Of a DNA stretch of 64,000 nt, positions 1 through 10,700 are shown piece by piece. The stretch lies in contig RQSC01000869.1 in NCBI GenBank assembly GCA_013416795.1, positions 1 to 64,000 on the forward strand, given 5' to 3'. Source of the DNA: Prasinococcaceae sp. CCMP 1430. Its lineage: Eukaryota > Prasinodermophyta > Palmophyllophyceae > Prasinococcales > Prasinococcaceae. Below the pieces are notes generated by a model. It made no database searches, had not been told where the DNA came from, and saw only the letters and a program-made list of their open reading frames with translations. Positions within the stretch are counted from its first letter, which is position 1. Every line of letters begins with the position of its first letter. The translations under genes and the position numbers were made by a program.

Positions 1-1214
1 CGACGCATCGGGCGCGACGTCGGCCGGCCGCGCGCGCGCGCGCGCGCTGTGCACACCAAGGAAGGAAGGCGCCGTCGAATGCAAAGGGGCGCCGGCGCCT
101 CGTAACGCGGACGGACGAATCGAACGCGACCACTGCCCTCCTTACCCACCCCACTCCGCCTTACCCCCCCCAACACCTCCCTCCTCCCGCCGCGCGAGGG
201 CGGCGGCGGCGCGGGGCGAGGGGGGTGGGGCGGCGCGCGGAGGTGGGGGAGCTCAAGGTTCTCTACGGCATGGAGGGCGTCAATCCCGAGGACGACTCGG
301 AGCCCGTTCGCGCGGCTGGGGATGTGGTTTGGTTTGGGGGGTGGCGAGGCGGGGGCCGTTGGGCGGGCACGCATGGCACGCGCTCCCTCCTCCCCCTAAC
401 CACCCCCCCGCGGCGCGAGGGCGCTGTGCGCCGCGTTCGAGCGCGCAGCCGGAGCGCGACGCGCCGGCTGCGGCGCCGGCTGGGCCGGGCGGGCCAGATT
501 TCAGTGCCAAGGGCCGCTCGGGAGCGGACGTGGCGGCGTTCTCGAGGAATGGGAGGGCGCACAGAGTAGCGCGACGTCGGGCAAACTTTGCGATCCGGAA
601 CGCCACGTGTGTGGCAGCGCGTGCGCGGCTGGCGTGAGAAGAAGCTGCGACACGCAGACACTCCTGCCGGTCGCGCACGAGCGAGGGGAGGTAGTAGGGG
701 TATGTGTGAGTGCGTGCGTGGGGGGATGGGGAGTGGGGGGCGCTGCAGACTTGCATGCCAGCATGCGGGCGTGTGTCACATCGCGCGAGCGCCGATCGTG
801 GAGCACCTGCTGGGGGCAAGGGTGCATCGCTGCAATGGTGCCGTGAGCGACCGAGAGTCTGGTGTGGCGCGGGGTGGTGCACACACGCGCCGGTTGCAGC
901 GCGCTGGTGTGCCACTCCGCGCGCCTCTTGCGCGCGCGCGGAGCGAGGGCGGGCAAGTGACAGCGAGCTCGCGGCTTGCCGCGCCTGCCAAGCCGGTGTC
1001 GCGCAGCACATCGCCACTCGTCCATTGCTGCTCGCGGCTGCACTGGTGGCGAGCGTGCGCGCGCCGCTTTGGTGAGGGGAGAGAGTGTGTGCTGCGCGTT
1101 GCAGCACGCACGCCCGGGCGCAGGGAGCGCGAGCACGAGCGCCAGCGCGCGGGCGAGGACGAAGGCGCTCGCCTTCGTGCTCTAGAGGCAGGAGGGGCGG
1201 GGGGTGGCGGCGGC
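1..1214. other. Upstream region without a confident gene
   Basis: This stretch starts with a (CG)n run near 30-48 and is low in complexity. On the + strand, a short open segment around 240-325 reads LKVLYGMEGVNPEDDSEPV and looks more protein-like than its surroundings, so it could be an exon of a gene running off the left edge, but I could not connect it to a clear second exon. Long open frames on both strands between 280 and 1200 are rich in Arg, Ala and His and look like GC-driven chance frames. The 3' part is probably the 5' UTR and promoter of the AP2 gene that starts near 1215. Confidence 0.4.
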
Positions 1215-3804
1215 ATGAACGCCGGGATCGGCCGTGGCGGACCTGCCACCACCGACGCGACAGCACGCGCTGCGGAGCTCATAGGACGCGGCGGCGCGCA
1301 GCAGCGGCAGGAGCAGCAGCCGCGATGCGATCCATCCGCGGAGAAGACGCTGCAGCAGCTGCAGCACCCGTCGGCGCGCTGCGAAAGCGCCGACGTGAGC
1401 GCCGAAGACGCCCCCGCAATCGCTGCCGACGGAGCGGTTGACGACGTCCTTTGGGGGCTGTTCCACGAGGTGGGGGGATGGGGGGTTGATGACAAAGCAC
1501 ACGCGCACCTCCCGCACTCGTCCATGTCGATGACCATGCTACCGAGCCCAACGTCTGCCGAGGTCGCCGCGGTCGAGGAAAATGAGGCCAGGCTCGCGGG
1601 CGCGGCGCACTATCGGAGCGCGCGCGCGCACGCAAACGCGCGGGGAGCGGGGAGCGGCAGCACGGACGGAACAAGTGCGGCTGAATCCATGCGACGGGTG
1701 GCGTTCTCAATGCCGCCGGTGACGCCTTCCAGCGAAGCCCTCGAAGCGATGGGCGCGGGCCAGCGGCGCAACCATGGCCAGCAGTGGCACGTGACGCAGC
1801 AGGCCTCTCCCAGCGTCGCCGCCCAGCTCGTCGGCGCGCTTCCTACGCCCAACGCTCCCAACACCTCCCCGCAGTCGTTGCTCTCCCAATCAAAGTCCGC
1901 GGGCGCAATCCTGGCGTCCACGTCGCCCGAGAGCTCCCCCTCGAGCCGTCGCGCGCCGCCGGCGAAGAGTGTGAGCGCCCCGCGGCTGTCCTTGCCGCAC
2001 GCCCAGCTGCGAGAGGACGAGCATGCAACGGACGCAGGTGCGCGCGCCGTTGGGATACTACTCAGCGGTGAGCTCGCGCCACAGCACCGAGGCGGAAGAT
2101 TCAGCGCGGGCGCCGGCACCATCGAAGCAGTCGGCTCAAGCCCATCACCCATGTATTCCGGAGGTAACTCGGCGCAGGATGCGCATGCCTTCGATGGGCG
2201 AGTTCCACTGCGCAGCGTTGCATCGATGCCGGTCGAGCACTACGCAGGGCTGGACATACTCAGAGATCTCTTCGATGACGCCCACCAGGAGCACATCGGG
2301 GAAGGTGCGTAGTTTTCCCGTGGCGGGAATCGCGCGGCCGCGCAGACGCACGCACGATCAAGCTGCTGACCCGCCGCTTGACCCTCCCCACCCACACAAC
2401 AGGTCTGGCCTCACACCGTCAGCCCGACGCAAAGCGCGCGCGCATGCAACAGCCGCTGTCGCCACAGCCGCGACAGCGCCTCATCCGGTCGCAGTCGAGC
2501 CCGATCCATGCACAGCACGCGCAACAGCTGCGGCAGTACGCAACGTCGGTTGCCATCCTGGGCCTCGACGCACCCGCCGCGCCTGCAAGCGTACCACCCA
2601 CACCCTCTCGCGCCGGTGCACCAACCGGGGGACCTTCTGACGGCGTCGACCCCAAGGCGTTCTCGTCGGAGTGGCTCGCGGCGGTCGCACGCGGTGCGAG
2701 CGGCGGCGGCGACGAGTGTGTCCCGGATGGTGGCATGGACGTCTTCGACCCGTCGCTCGGCGCCGGTGCTGGCGGCGCGAGCGGCAGCGCTGCTGGTGGT
2801 GCTGGCGGCGGCGGCGTGAGCGACACGTGCAGGCCGGGTGCATATCAGATCGTGGATGACAGCGCGTGGAAGCCATCTGCTGGCGTAGAGGCCATCACGA
2901 CTCTGCTCAGGAACGCCGCGCGCGAGGCGCCTGAGTGCGTCAACCTGCGCAAGCCCCCGCCGCGCAGCGGCAAGGCGGCCTCCTCGCGCTACCGCGGCGT
3001 GACCTACCACACGCGCACGCGCCGATACGAGGCGCATATATGGTCCAACGCGAAGCAGCAGTACCTCGGAGGCTTTGATACGGACCGCGAGGCGGCCACC
3101 GCGTACGACTGCATGGCCATCAAATTGCGCGCTGATAAGGCGCAGACCAATTTCGCGCCAAAGGTGCGCCATGCCCACGCGCCAACGCAAGGGCTCGGAT
3201 ACTTGCGGGCGCTACCGCGCACCTGGAAGCATCTGTCTGACCCCTGATCACGCGCGCATGTGTTCACGCGCTGTTGCAGATCTACGACCCATATCGCGAG
3301 AGCCTGATTGACGCAGAGAAGGAGGAGCTGCTCATGACGCTGCGCCGCCAAAGCCGCGGCTTCTCGCGCGGATCGAGCCGCTTTCGCGGCGTCTCGCATC
3401 ACCCCAACGGAAAGTTCGAGGCGCGCATCGGGCACGCGTCAGGGCGGCGCTACGTATATCTCGGCCTCTTCGACACGGAGGAGGCTGCCGCGAGGGCGTA
3501 CGACCGCGCGTGCATAGCCTGCAAGGTACGACCGCGCATGCGCTGTTAGCCGCTCGCTCGCAGGTCCATCGTGCTCTCCCACGCGGGCATGAGCCCCGTT
3601 CGAAGAAGACTGTTGTCTCACATTGCTGACGCGTGCAAGCACCACCTCTAGGGTGCCACTGCCGCTACAAACTTCGACTCGCGCGAGTACGAGACCGACA
3701 TTCGCTCGCGCGACGCAGTGCTGCTCGAGCTGGCTCGGCAGGCCGCAAGCCCCGACGTCAATGGTGAAGTTGGAGGGATCTCACTCGCTGGGCCACCGCC
3801 ATGA
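1215..3804 (+). CDS. Transcription factor with two AP2/ERF domains
   Basis: A putative nuclear DNA-binding protein of 749 residues assembled from four exons: 1215-2304, 2403-3163, 3280-3525 and 3652-3804. All three introns (98, 116 and 126 nt) are GT-AG and keep the frame. Residues 1-540 are low-complexity, rich in Ser, Ala, Pro and Gln, as in many activators. The first AP2 domain (about 555-617) carries SSRYRGVTYHTRTRRYEAHI and YLGGFDTDREAATAYD. The second (about 648-720) carries SSRFRGVSHHPNGKFEARIG and YLGLFDTEEAAARAYDRA, and is completed across intron 3 by the ATAATNFDS segment. The tandem layout resembles the plant AINTEGUMENTA class, but that assignment to a subfamily is inference. The ATG at 1215 was chosen because the frame upstream is not protein-like; a start further upstream cannot be excluded. 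Confidence 0.85.
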
Positions 3805-4407
3805 GGGACAGCTAGGTGCGGTCTCCTGCTGTGTAAAGGCCAGGCCCGCCCGAGCGCCTTGGGCAGCTGGAGACCGACAACATTCAAGCCACAGAACCCG
3901 TACGTCACATACATCAAGCTCCACAGGGGCGCGCACTCGCGCCCAATACGCTCTTTTCTGCACAGCAGCCGAGCGGCTGCGCCCACCACGTCGCGCCCAC
4001 GCGGCAGCGATCGGCGCCTGACTGAGCGCCATTAGTAGCAAGCATTTTAAGGTGACGCACGCTTGACTTGACCCGTCGTCATGCACACCTGCGCCCCTCA
4101 CGCGGAGCGCGCGCCGCACCGCCCTGCGCGCCGCATGTGGCCGCGCCCGCCCCCCTCTCCCCCGCTCTTCTCCGTTCCCCTCTCATCTGTGCCCCGCCGC
4201 CCCATGCCCTGCCGCGGCCGCTGCTGCCGCCTCCCCGCCATCGCGCCTGCCCGCATGCGGGCGACTGGGCGCGCGCGCGCGCATGCGCTCTCCAGTTCAA
4301 ATCCTTGCCGGCGGGAACTGGCGCATGCCGCGTGCGATGCCTGCTGTTGCTGCCTGCTGTTGCTGCCACAGAGCGGAGCGCCGGCAGCGGGCGGCAGCGG
4401 CGGCGCG
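3805..4407. other. Intergenic region, AP2 3' UTR and LRRC40 promoter
   Basis: No gene is supported here. The first half should hold the AP2 3' UTR; the second half is C-rich on the + strand and leads into the LRR gene. The frame upstream of 4408 stays open to an ATG at 4081, but that 109-residue extension is Pro/Arg/Cys-rich and does not look like conserved protein. Confidence 0.5.
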
Positions 4408-6297
4408 ATGGAGGTGGGCGCAACCGCGGTGCGCGCGCGGCTGAGCCGCGCGCGCGAGCGCGGCGCGCTCGACCTGAGCTCGCTGGGCCTGGAGGCGGTG
4501 CCGGGGGAGGCGTTCGACCTCGACGCGGCCGTGCCGCTGCGCGGCGACGCGGGCGACTGGTCGAAGCGCGACGAATCGCAGGCGTGGTGGGAGTGCGCCG
4601 ACGCGATCACGAAAGTGCAGCTCAGCAGGAATGCCATCGCGGAGCTCCCACCGCAGATTGGCGTCTACGAGGACTGCGAATGGCTCGACGTCAGCCACAA
4701 CCGCCTGCAAGCGCTGCCCAGCGAGCTCGGTGCGCTCCGTGCGCTGCGGCGGCTCGACGCGAACAACAACCGTCTCGTCACGTTGCCCTCGGCGTTCGCG
4801 CAGATGCCCCAGCTCGCGAGCGTGGACGTGTCACACAACGCGCTGCGCGAGCTCGACACGCTCGCTGCGTGCGCCTGCGCTCCGAACTCGCTTGCCGATG
4901 TCAAGTGTGGGCACAACCAAATCGACAGGCTACCGGGCGATCTGGCGAACTGCAAGCTGCGGCGACTCGAGGCGCCTGGCAACAGGCTCACGGAGATCGC
5001 TGAAACACTGCCGCCGACGCTCGAGTTCGTGGATCTTTCGTGCAACATGCTCCAGGAACTCCCCGAGGACATCGGCAGGTGCCAGCGCATCGAGTATCTC
5101 TCGGCCCACACAAATCGCATCGTGCGCCTGCCGCGGTCGCTCGGATTGCTGGACGCGCTCCGCGAACTCCACTTGCGTGGCAACAGCCTTACCGTGCTGC
5201 CGGATGAGCTCAGCATGTGCGACGGGCTCCGGATGCTCGACCTGAGCGACAACCTGCTCAACGAAGAGGCGCTCGCGCCCATCTGCGGCCTCAAGCTCGA
5301 GCGTCTGCTCCTCGAGAACAATCGGCTGAGGACATTGCCACCTGAGCTCGGCTTCATGCGCTCGCTGCAGGTGGTAACGCTGGCCGGCAACCCTCTCAAG
5401 ATGATTCCCCAGGCGACGGCCTCGGGGCCCGTCTCTGCGCTGCTGGAGCTGCTGCGCAAGCGCACGCCTGCGTGCGCGGGGGTGCCGAGCGACGGCGGCG
5501 CGCGCGCTGGGAGCGGCGTCGGCGACGGTAGCGCCACCGGGGACGGCGTTCACAAGTCGGAGCTATCGGACGCGCACACGGAGGGTCGCCTGTCGATCGC
5601 AGGCAGGCGGCTTGAACGCTTTCCTGCATCTGCCCTTGGCCTGGGCGAGCGCCTGAAGAGGTTGGACGCCTCAGGAAATTTCTTCGTGGACCTACTGGAT
5701 GGAGTCGGATGCTCGGAGGAGCACTGGGCGGGCCTCACGAGCTTGCGCGAGCTCGATTTCTCCGATTGCCAGCGGCTCAAGGGGCTGCCGACAAAGTTGA
5801 GTGCGCTGCCCACCCTCGAGACCCTCAGACTTCAGAGGTGTCGAGGCTTGCTCTCCCTCTCGCCTCCACTGCCGCTCATGGAAAGCTTGAGAGTCTTGGA
5901 CTTGAGCGGCGTCGGTCTGGGCGCGGGCAGTCTGCTTATGGATGCGGCGTTCGAGGACCTGCCGTCGCTCACGGAGCTTCGCATCGCGCAGAACTCGCTT
6001 ACCCGCCTTCCTGTGGGCCTGTCGCAGTGCATTGGACCACTTCAGATTCTTGACGTCTCGAACAACGCCCTCTCGGACGTTGGCCGCGATGCACTCCACA
6101 AGCTCGCGGACCTGACGATGCTTGACTTGGGCAACAACAATTTGAGAGGCGTGCCGGACGAGCTCGGCAGCATGCCAAAGCTTCGCCAGCTTGTGATCGG
6201 CGGCAACCCCTTTAAGCAACCGCCCCTGAGAGTGCTCGACAAGGGCACGGAGGCGACGAAAGCGTGGCTACGCAAGCGCGCGGGCGTCGAAGATTGA
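4408..6297 (+). CDS. Leucine-rich repeat protein, LRRC40-like
   Basis: A single-exon gene of 629 residues, close to the roughly 600 of animal LRRC40. The N-terminus has the family's short helical region (SRARERGALDLSSLGLEAVP) and then the W-W pattern SQAWWECADAITKVQLSRN before the repeats. About 17-20 LRRs follow in two arrays (about residues 60-345 and 390-620), separated by a Gly/Ala/Asp-rich linker near 350-385. Repeats are of the plant/Ras-suppressor type (LP..L..L..L..LDVS.N.L). The C-terminal cap ends NPFKQPP and a charged helix, also typical of this family. The molecular role of the family is poorly defined; a scaffold role is the usual assumption. Start chosen at the ATG just before the recognisable N-terminus. 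It converges on the SET gene with only 43 bp between the stop codons. Confidence 0.8.
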   Translation: MEVGATAVRARLSRARERGALDLSSLGLEAVPGEAFDLDAAVPLRGDAGDWSKRDESQAWWECADAITKVQLSRNAIAELPPQIGVYEDCEWLDVSHNRLQALPSELGALRALRRLDANNNRLVTLPSAFAQMPQLASVDVSHNALRELDTLAACACAPNSLADVKCGHNQIDRLPGDLANCKLRRLEAPGNRLTEIAETLPPTLEFVDLSCNMLQELPEDIGRCQRIEYLSAHTNRIVRLPRSLGLLDALRELHLRGNSLTVLPDELSMCDGLRMLDLSDNLLNEEALAPICGLKLERLLLENNRLRTLPPELGFMRSLQVVTLAGNPLKMIPQATASGPVSALLELLRKRTPACAGVPSDGGARAGSGVGDGSATGDGVHKSELSDAHTEGRLSIAGRRLERFPASALGLGERLKRLDASGNFFVDLLDGVGCSEEHWAGLTSLRELDFSDCQRLKGLPTKLSALPTLETLRLQRCRGLLSLSPPLPLMESLRVLDLSGVGLGAGSLLMDAAFEDLPSLTELRIAQNSLTRLPVGLSQCIGPLQILDVSNNALSDVGRDALHKLADLTMLDLGNNNLRGVPDELGSMPKLRQLVIGGNPFKQPPLRVLDKGTEATKAWLRKRAGVED

Positions 6298-6340
6298 GGC
6301 GCACGCGCGAGAAGATGTAAAGTTTGTATGTACAATCTGT
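6298..6340. terminator. Tight convergent 3' junction
   Basis: Only 43 bp separate the LRRC40-like stop (+) from the SET gene stop (-). The interval holds TGTAA and TGTATGTACA, the latter nearly symmetric, so both strands carry TGTA-type sequence. TGTAA is the green-algal poly(A) signal; using it here for both genes is inference. Confidence 0.35.
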
Positions 6341-7362
6341 TCAGTTGGCGCCGAAGGGGTTCGTTCCCTCCGGCAAAGTGAAGCCGTAGTCCAACAGCAG
6401 CTGGGCATCGCTCGCTGGTCCGTAGCTAATGGTCACAGGCGTGCCTGCCTCCACTTTCTTTTGCGCCACCACGGCGACCACACCGCCGCTGCCCGTTGCG
6501 ATCGCGCAATTGGGGTCCGCAGAGTGATTGGCCAAGTCGAGCAGCGGCGCCATGAGGCCGCCCGACACCCGCACCGCGCGGCTGCTCACATAGCAGTACG
6601 CCGTCGCCAGGTCACGCGATTCGACGGGTCCACCGAAGAGGCGCACAGTCGCCTCGCCCTTCTGGGAGAGGCCGTTGGCGATGGCGCGCAGCACGACCAA
6701 CCGCTTGGTGGCCTGTCGGGAAGTAGAGCGCGCGCGTAGGGAGGTCAGCACACACACTCGCTCCTCGCGTGCCACTCGCTCCCTTCTTCTGCAAGCCTAC
6801 TACACCCGTGCACGCGTGCGTGTGCGCGACGGGCGTGGCACGCTCGGAATGCGGGCATACGTACCTCCTCAGCGCAGTGCGGGTACTTGTCCTTGATCGC
6901 GTCGAGCCTCGCTCCTGTCCAGAGGATCGGCAAATCCGGTACTTGCAGGGGCAGACTGTCGGCGTATACGCCCCAGTCGGCGCGCATTGCGCCGCCCTCG
7001 CGCTGGCTCGCGAGCAGCAGGCATGCCAGTCGGAAGTCCCACAGGTTCGGAGGCACCTCACCCGCAACCAGGGCCTGCAGCTCGCCCTGCTTGGCGCTCA
7101 GCACGTCGGCCTCCTGTTCTGCCCATCGCAGCTGCGTGCGCGGCGGCAGCAGCATGAGCGCCTCGTCGCGCTCGAGCGCGCGCGTGGCCACCAGCCCCAT
7201 GCCCGCCCCCGGGTCGGCGTAGAGGCTCACGCTGGGGTTGATCTTGGCCCCCCGCGCACGCATCCACGCCTCGAGGTTGGCTAGCCACGCGGCGTCGCCC
7301 GCGGCGCCCGCCCGCCGCGCGGCCTCCGCAGAGGCTGCCGTCGGCCGACCAGTGCGAGGCAC
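6341..7362 (-). CDS. SET-domain lysine methyltransferase, Rubisco LSMT/SETD3-like
   Basis: Two exons on the minus strand, 7362-6865 and 6712-6341, joined in phase by a 152-nt intron with a GTACGT donor and GACAG acceptor. The N-terminal part shows the split SET domain: KINPSVSLYADPGAGMGLVA followed by RALERDEALMLLPP. After the inserted helical region (DFRLACLLLASQREG) come the post-insert SET motifs: LLDLANHSADPNC, which holds the N-H pair that binds S-adenosylmethionine, and VTISYGPASDAQLLLDYGF. This is the layout of the LSMT/SETD3/SETD6 group, which methylates lysine or histidine side chains of non-histone proteins. The 5' end is incomplete: the open frame starts without an ATG, and an upstream exon near 7400-7565 (where another frame reads MRLVLISAQL) is likely. 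Substrate unknown. Confidence 0.75.
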
Positions 7363-7769
7363 GCGCCTCGGCGAGGCCCGCGGCGCTCGAGAGGATGGAG
7401 CGGCCGGGGACCGGCCGCGGAAGGTGCAGGGAAAGGGGGGCCGGGGATGACGCGGGGCACGGGGTGTGGCGCGCCCGCCTGCGCCCCGGCGGCTGGGGCC
7501 GCTGCCGACGCCGCCAGCTCAGCTGGGCAGAGATCAAAACCAACCTCATCCGACGCCCCATTTTGCGCACCTGACGCGATGCTATTTGACGTGTTTAATA
7601 AAACCTAATGAGCGAAACCTCAAATGTGTGTCGACGTCCGAGCGCGCCCGCTCGATCGAGCGCGAGCTCTCGGAGGGCGCTTTTTGAATCCGTCCGGCGC
7701 CTGCGGATGTACCTGGGCGCAAAATGGATTCCATTGCGGAATCCTCATCCGTAAACTATGGTTGTTTGA
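7363..7769. promoter_or_regulatory. Divergent promoter, SET gene / LRRC9-like
   Basis: This interval lies between the 5' ends of the SET gene (-) and the LRRC9-like gene (+). It contains AAACCTAA at 7601-7608, a telo-box-like element, in an AT-richer patch (TTTAATAAAACCTAATG). A short repeated element follows: AGGGCGCTTTTTGAA near 7674 and CGGGCGCTTTTTGGAA near 7798. Part of the interval may be a missing 5' exon of the SET gene. Confidence 0.35.
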
Positions 7770-10700
7770 ATGCATCTTCGATATAGAATCCCATTCGCGG
7801 GCGCTTTTTGGAACCCCAATGCCGAGGGGCGCCGCCGGGCCTCTCCCCCGGCGGCGAGGTCAACCGGCGCTTGCGGAAAGAGCGCACCCGAGCGCGCGCG
7901 CGGGTGCCCGCGAGGGAGGGCGGAGGGGTGGTGGTGGGGGGAGCTGCCACAGCGCGGCGCAGCGCCTGCGGACGAGCCGGCGGCGGACGCGGCGGCGCCC
8001 GAGGCGCCGCACGCACACGTGACGCGCAAGGCGGCGGTACGGGCGCTCGCCGAGGCGGACGCGCTCGTGCTGGATGCCATGCGCGTCGCCAACGGCATCT
8101 CCGAGGACAAATTCCTCAACTCCCCCGAGTCGATCACAAAAATGGAGATGTTCCTCTTCAACCTGCCCCACATGCGCTTCCTGCATTTTTTCACCGCGCT
8201 CACCGAGGTGACCATCTGCCAGCAGGCCGTGCAGACGCTCGAGGGGCTGAGCGCCGCGACCCAGCTGGCGAAGCTCTGGGTTGTCGAGTGCCAGTTGGAG
8301 CGCATCGCGGGGCTCGACGCGTGCGTGCAGCTCAAGGAGCTCTACCTTTACAGCAACCACATACCCACCATCGAGAACCTCGGCTGCCTCGTGGGGCTCG
8401 AGAAGCTCTGGCTCGCGGACAACCAAATACGGCAGCTGGGCGGCTTGGAGTGCCTGACCAACCTACGCGAGCTGAATGTCGCCAAGAACCGTATCGAGCG
8501 CATCGGGAGCATGCTGCTGCCGCTGCGGCGGCTGGAGAGCCTCAACCTGGCGGGCAACGCGATCGGCTCTTTCAAGGAGATCAGCAGCCTCGTGCCGATG
8601 TCCAGCCTGTCTGCGTTGTGCTTCAGCGACCCGCACTGGGGCGACTGCCCGGTCGCGGGGCTGTGCAACTACCAGACGTACGTGCTCTTCACGCTCGGGC
8701 AGCTCAAGAGCCTCGACACGCTCTCGCTGGCGGACGAGACCAAGCAGCTGGCGCTGGCCACCTTCATGAAGAAAAAGATGTACTACAACATGCGCATTAA
8801 GACCGTCAGGCGAAACGCCAACAATGCGCTCCGCAGGGCGGCCGAGGGGCGTGACGTGCGCGTGCGGGCGGCGCAGCACTCGCTGGGGGCGCTCCTGCGT
8901 CAACTGCGCGATGTGGAGCGTGAGCTGAGGGAGGCCGCCGCACAGGCCGGCAATTGCGAGGATGCGCTGGACGACGATGTGCTCGAGCAGCTGCGCGCCA
9001 AGCGAAGCGCGCTCGCCAAGCATATCGACAAGATTTACAGCGATGGCCACGCCATGTCCGCGCACTTCGATAGGTGCCGCCGCCAAGTGTATAACCTGAC
9101 GGAGGTGTACGTGCGCAGGCTCCTCATGGAGCTCTCAACTGGCGGCAACATCCGCATGGAGGATGGCCGCCCGTCCGACCTCTGGTACTCGTCGTGCGTC
9201 GACCTCGTGAAGAGCCGCTTCTTCCCGTCCGACTACGATAAGTCTCTGCACATATCTGGGCTGCGGGTGACGCGCGTCAGGCGCATCCACTGCCGATACC
9301 TCCGCAACCGGTTCGAGGAACGCCTCGAGGCCGCTGTGGACACCTCCGACGCGGCATACAAGCGCTCGCTCGAGTACCTCTTCTACGGTGAGCAGCCCGG
9401 CATGCATGACGAGCTGCACTTCGTCATCGAGGAGGGCTTCCGCTCGGCCCAAGAGTACGCCGCGCAGGGTTCCAGTGCCAGCGGCGACGGCGACGCGGCG
9501 GTGGCGCTCTCGAACAGCCTGAGCCTTGCCGACAAGCCGCGCCTATCTTCCAAACTCGAGGCGCTCAAGGCCAAGGGCGCCTCGGGAGCGCGCAGTGCGC
9601 AAAGTGATGTCGAGCAGGCCATCGCCGAGGGGGAGTTGTGCCGCGGCAAGCTGCTGGTCACCAAAGTCTACTTGGGAAAGAGCGCTGAGGACCACGGCGA
9701 GGGTGGCGGCGTGTGCGCGAGCGCCTTCCCCGACTGCGACTCGGTGTACCGCGTGCAGTCCCCCGACCGCAAGCAGCGCAGCTGGCTCGTGTTCGACCAC
9801 GCGCTGGTGCTCCCGGAGTATCTCGTAGAGTTCAAGTACGAGCTACAGAAGAGTGTGCGGTTGCCCGTCGTGGGCGAAGTGGACGAGCACGCGAACGAGG
9901 TTGCGCTCGAAACGCTTGACGCAGAGACCAGGGGTCTGGCGCGGCCAGTGGCGCCGTACCTGGCGCTGCTGAACGCCGGCGCCAAGGATGGCGATGAGAC
10001 GGGCACGTTGGAGCCCTCGATCGACCCGTCGGCGATGACACTGCTGCGCATGCCGCCGAGTGTGGCTCGGCGCTCCGAGGAGGTGATGGTGATGACCGAC
10101 GACGTGCTGCTGCGCACGGGCGGCAAGCCCACGCTGGATGCCATCACGCACCTCGACCTGCACGGCAACGCGCTGCGCAAGATCGAGGGGCTCTCCAATT
10201 GCCCCGCGCTTCGCAGGCTTGTGCTCTCCTTCAACGAGATCAACTCCATGGCAGGGCTGTGCGATATGTCGCGCCTGGAGAGCGTCGACCTGTCGTACAA
10301 CCAGATCCAGCGGGTTGAGGGCCTTAGCGGCCTCCCCGCGCTCGTCACGCTCAAACTCAGTTCGAACCTCATCACGCGCCTCGAAGAAGTCAACGTGCTC
10401 AAGAAGTACGCGCCACAGCTACGCGAACTGTGCCTGCTCGGCAACGCCATCTGCGAGCACAAGTCGTACTACGGGCTCTTGCTGCGCCGTCTGCCCAAAC
10501 TGGAGCTTTTTGACCAGCGCCGCATCACAGCGGAGGATCATGCGCGTGCATCGGACAGCGGCGCCGCGCTCAGCCATGCGCTGGTGCGCGAGGGCGCCGT
10601 CATGCGCAGGCGTGCATTGTCGGAAATGGTGGTTGAGGCCGGCGCCGGCGCTCTCTTTGGCGCCGACGGATCGCCCGGCGGGGGTGATGCCGCCTGGCTC

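Noticed and set aside
280..1266. Long minus-strand open frame upstream of the AP2 gene
   Set aside because: Arg/Ala/His-rich text without domains; overlapping open frames occur on both strands here, as expected in very GC-rich DNA.
4285..4330. tRNA-like T-arm text (CCAGTTCAAATCC)
   Set aside because: No matching D-arm, anticodon stem or acceptor stem around it.
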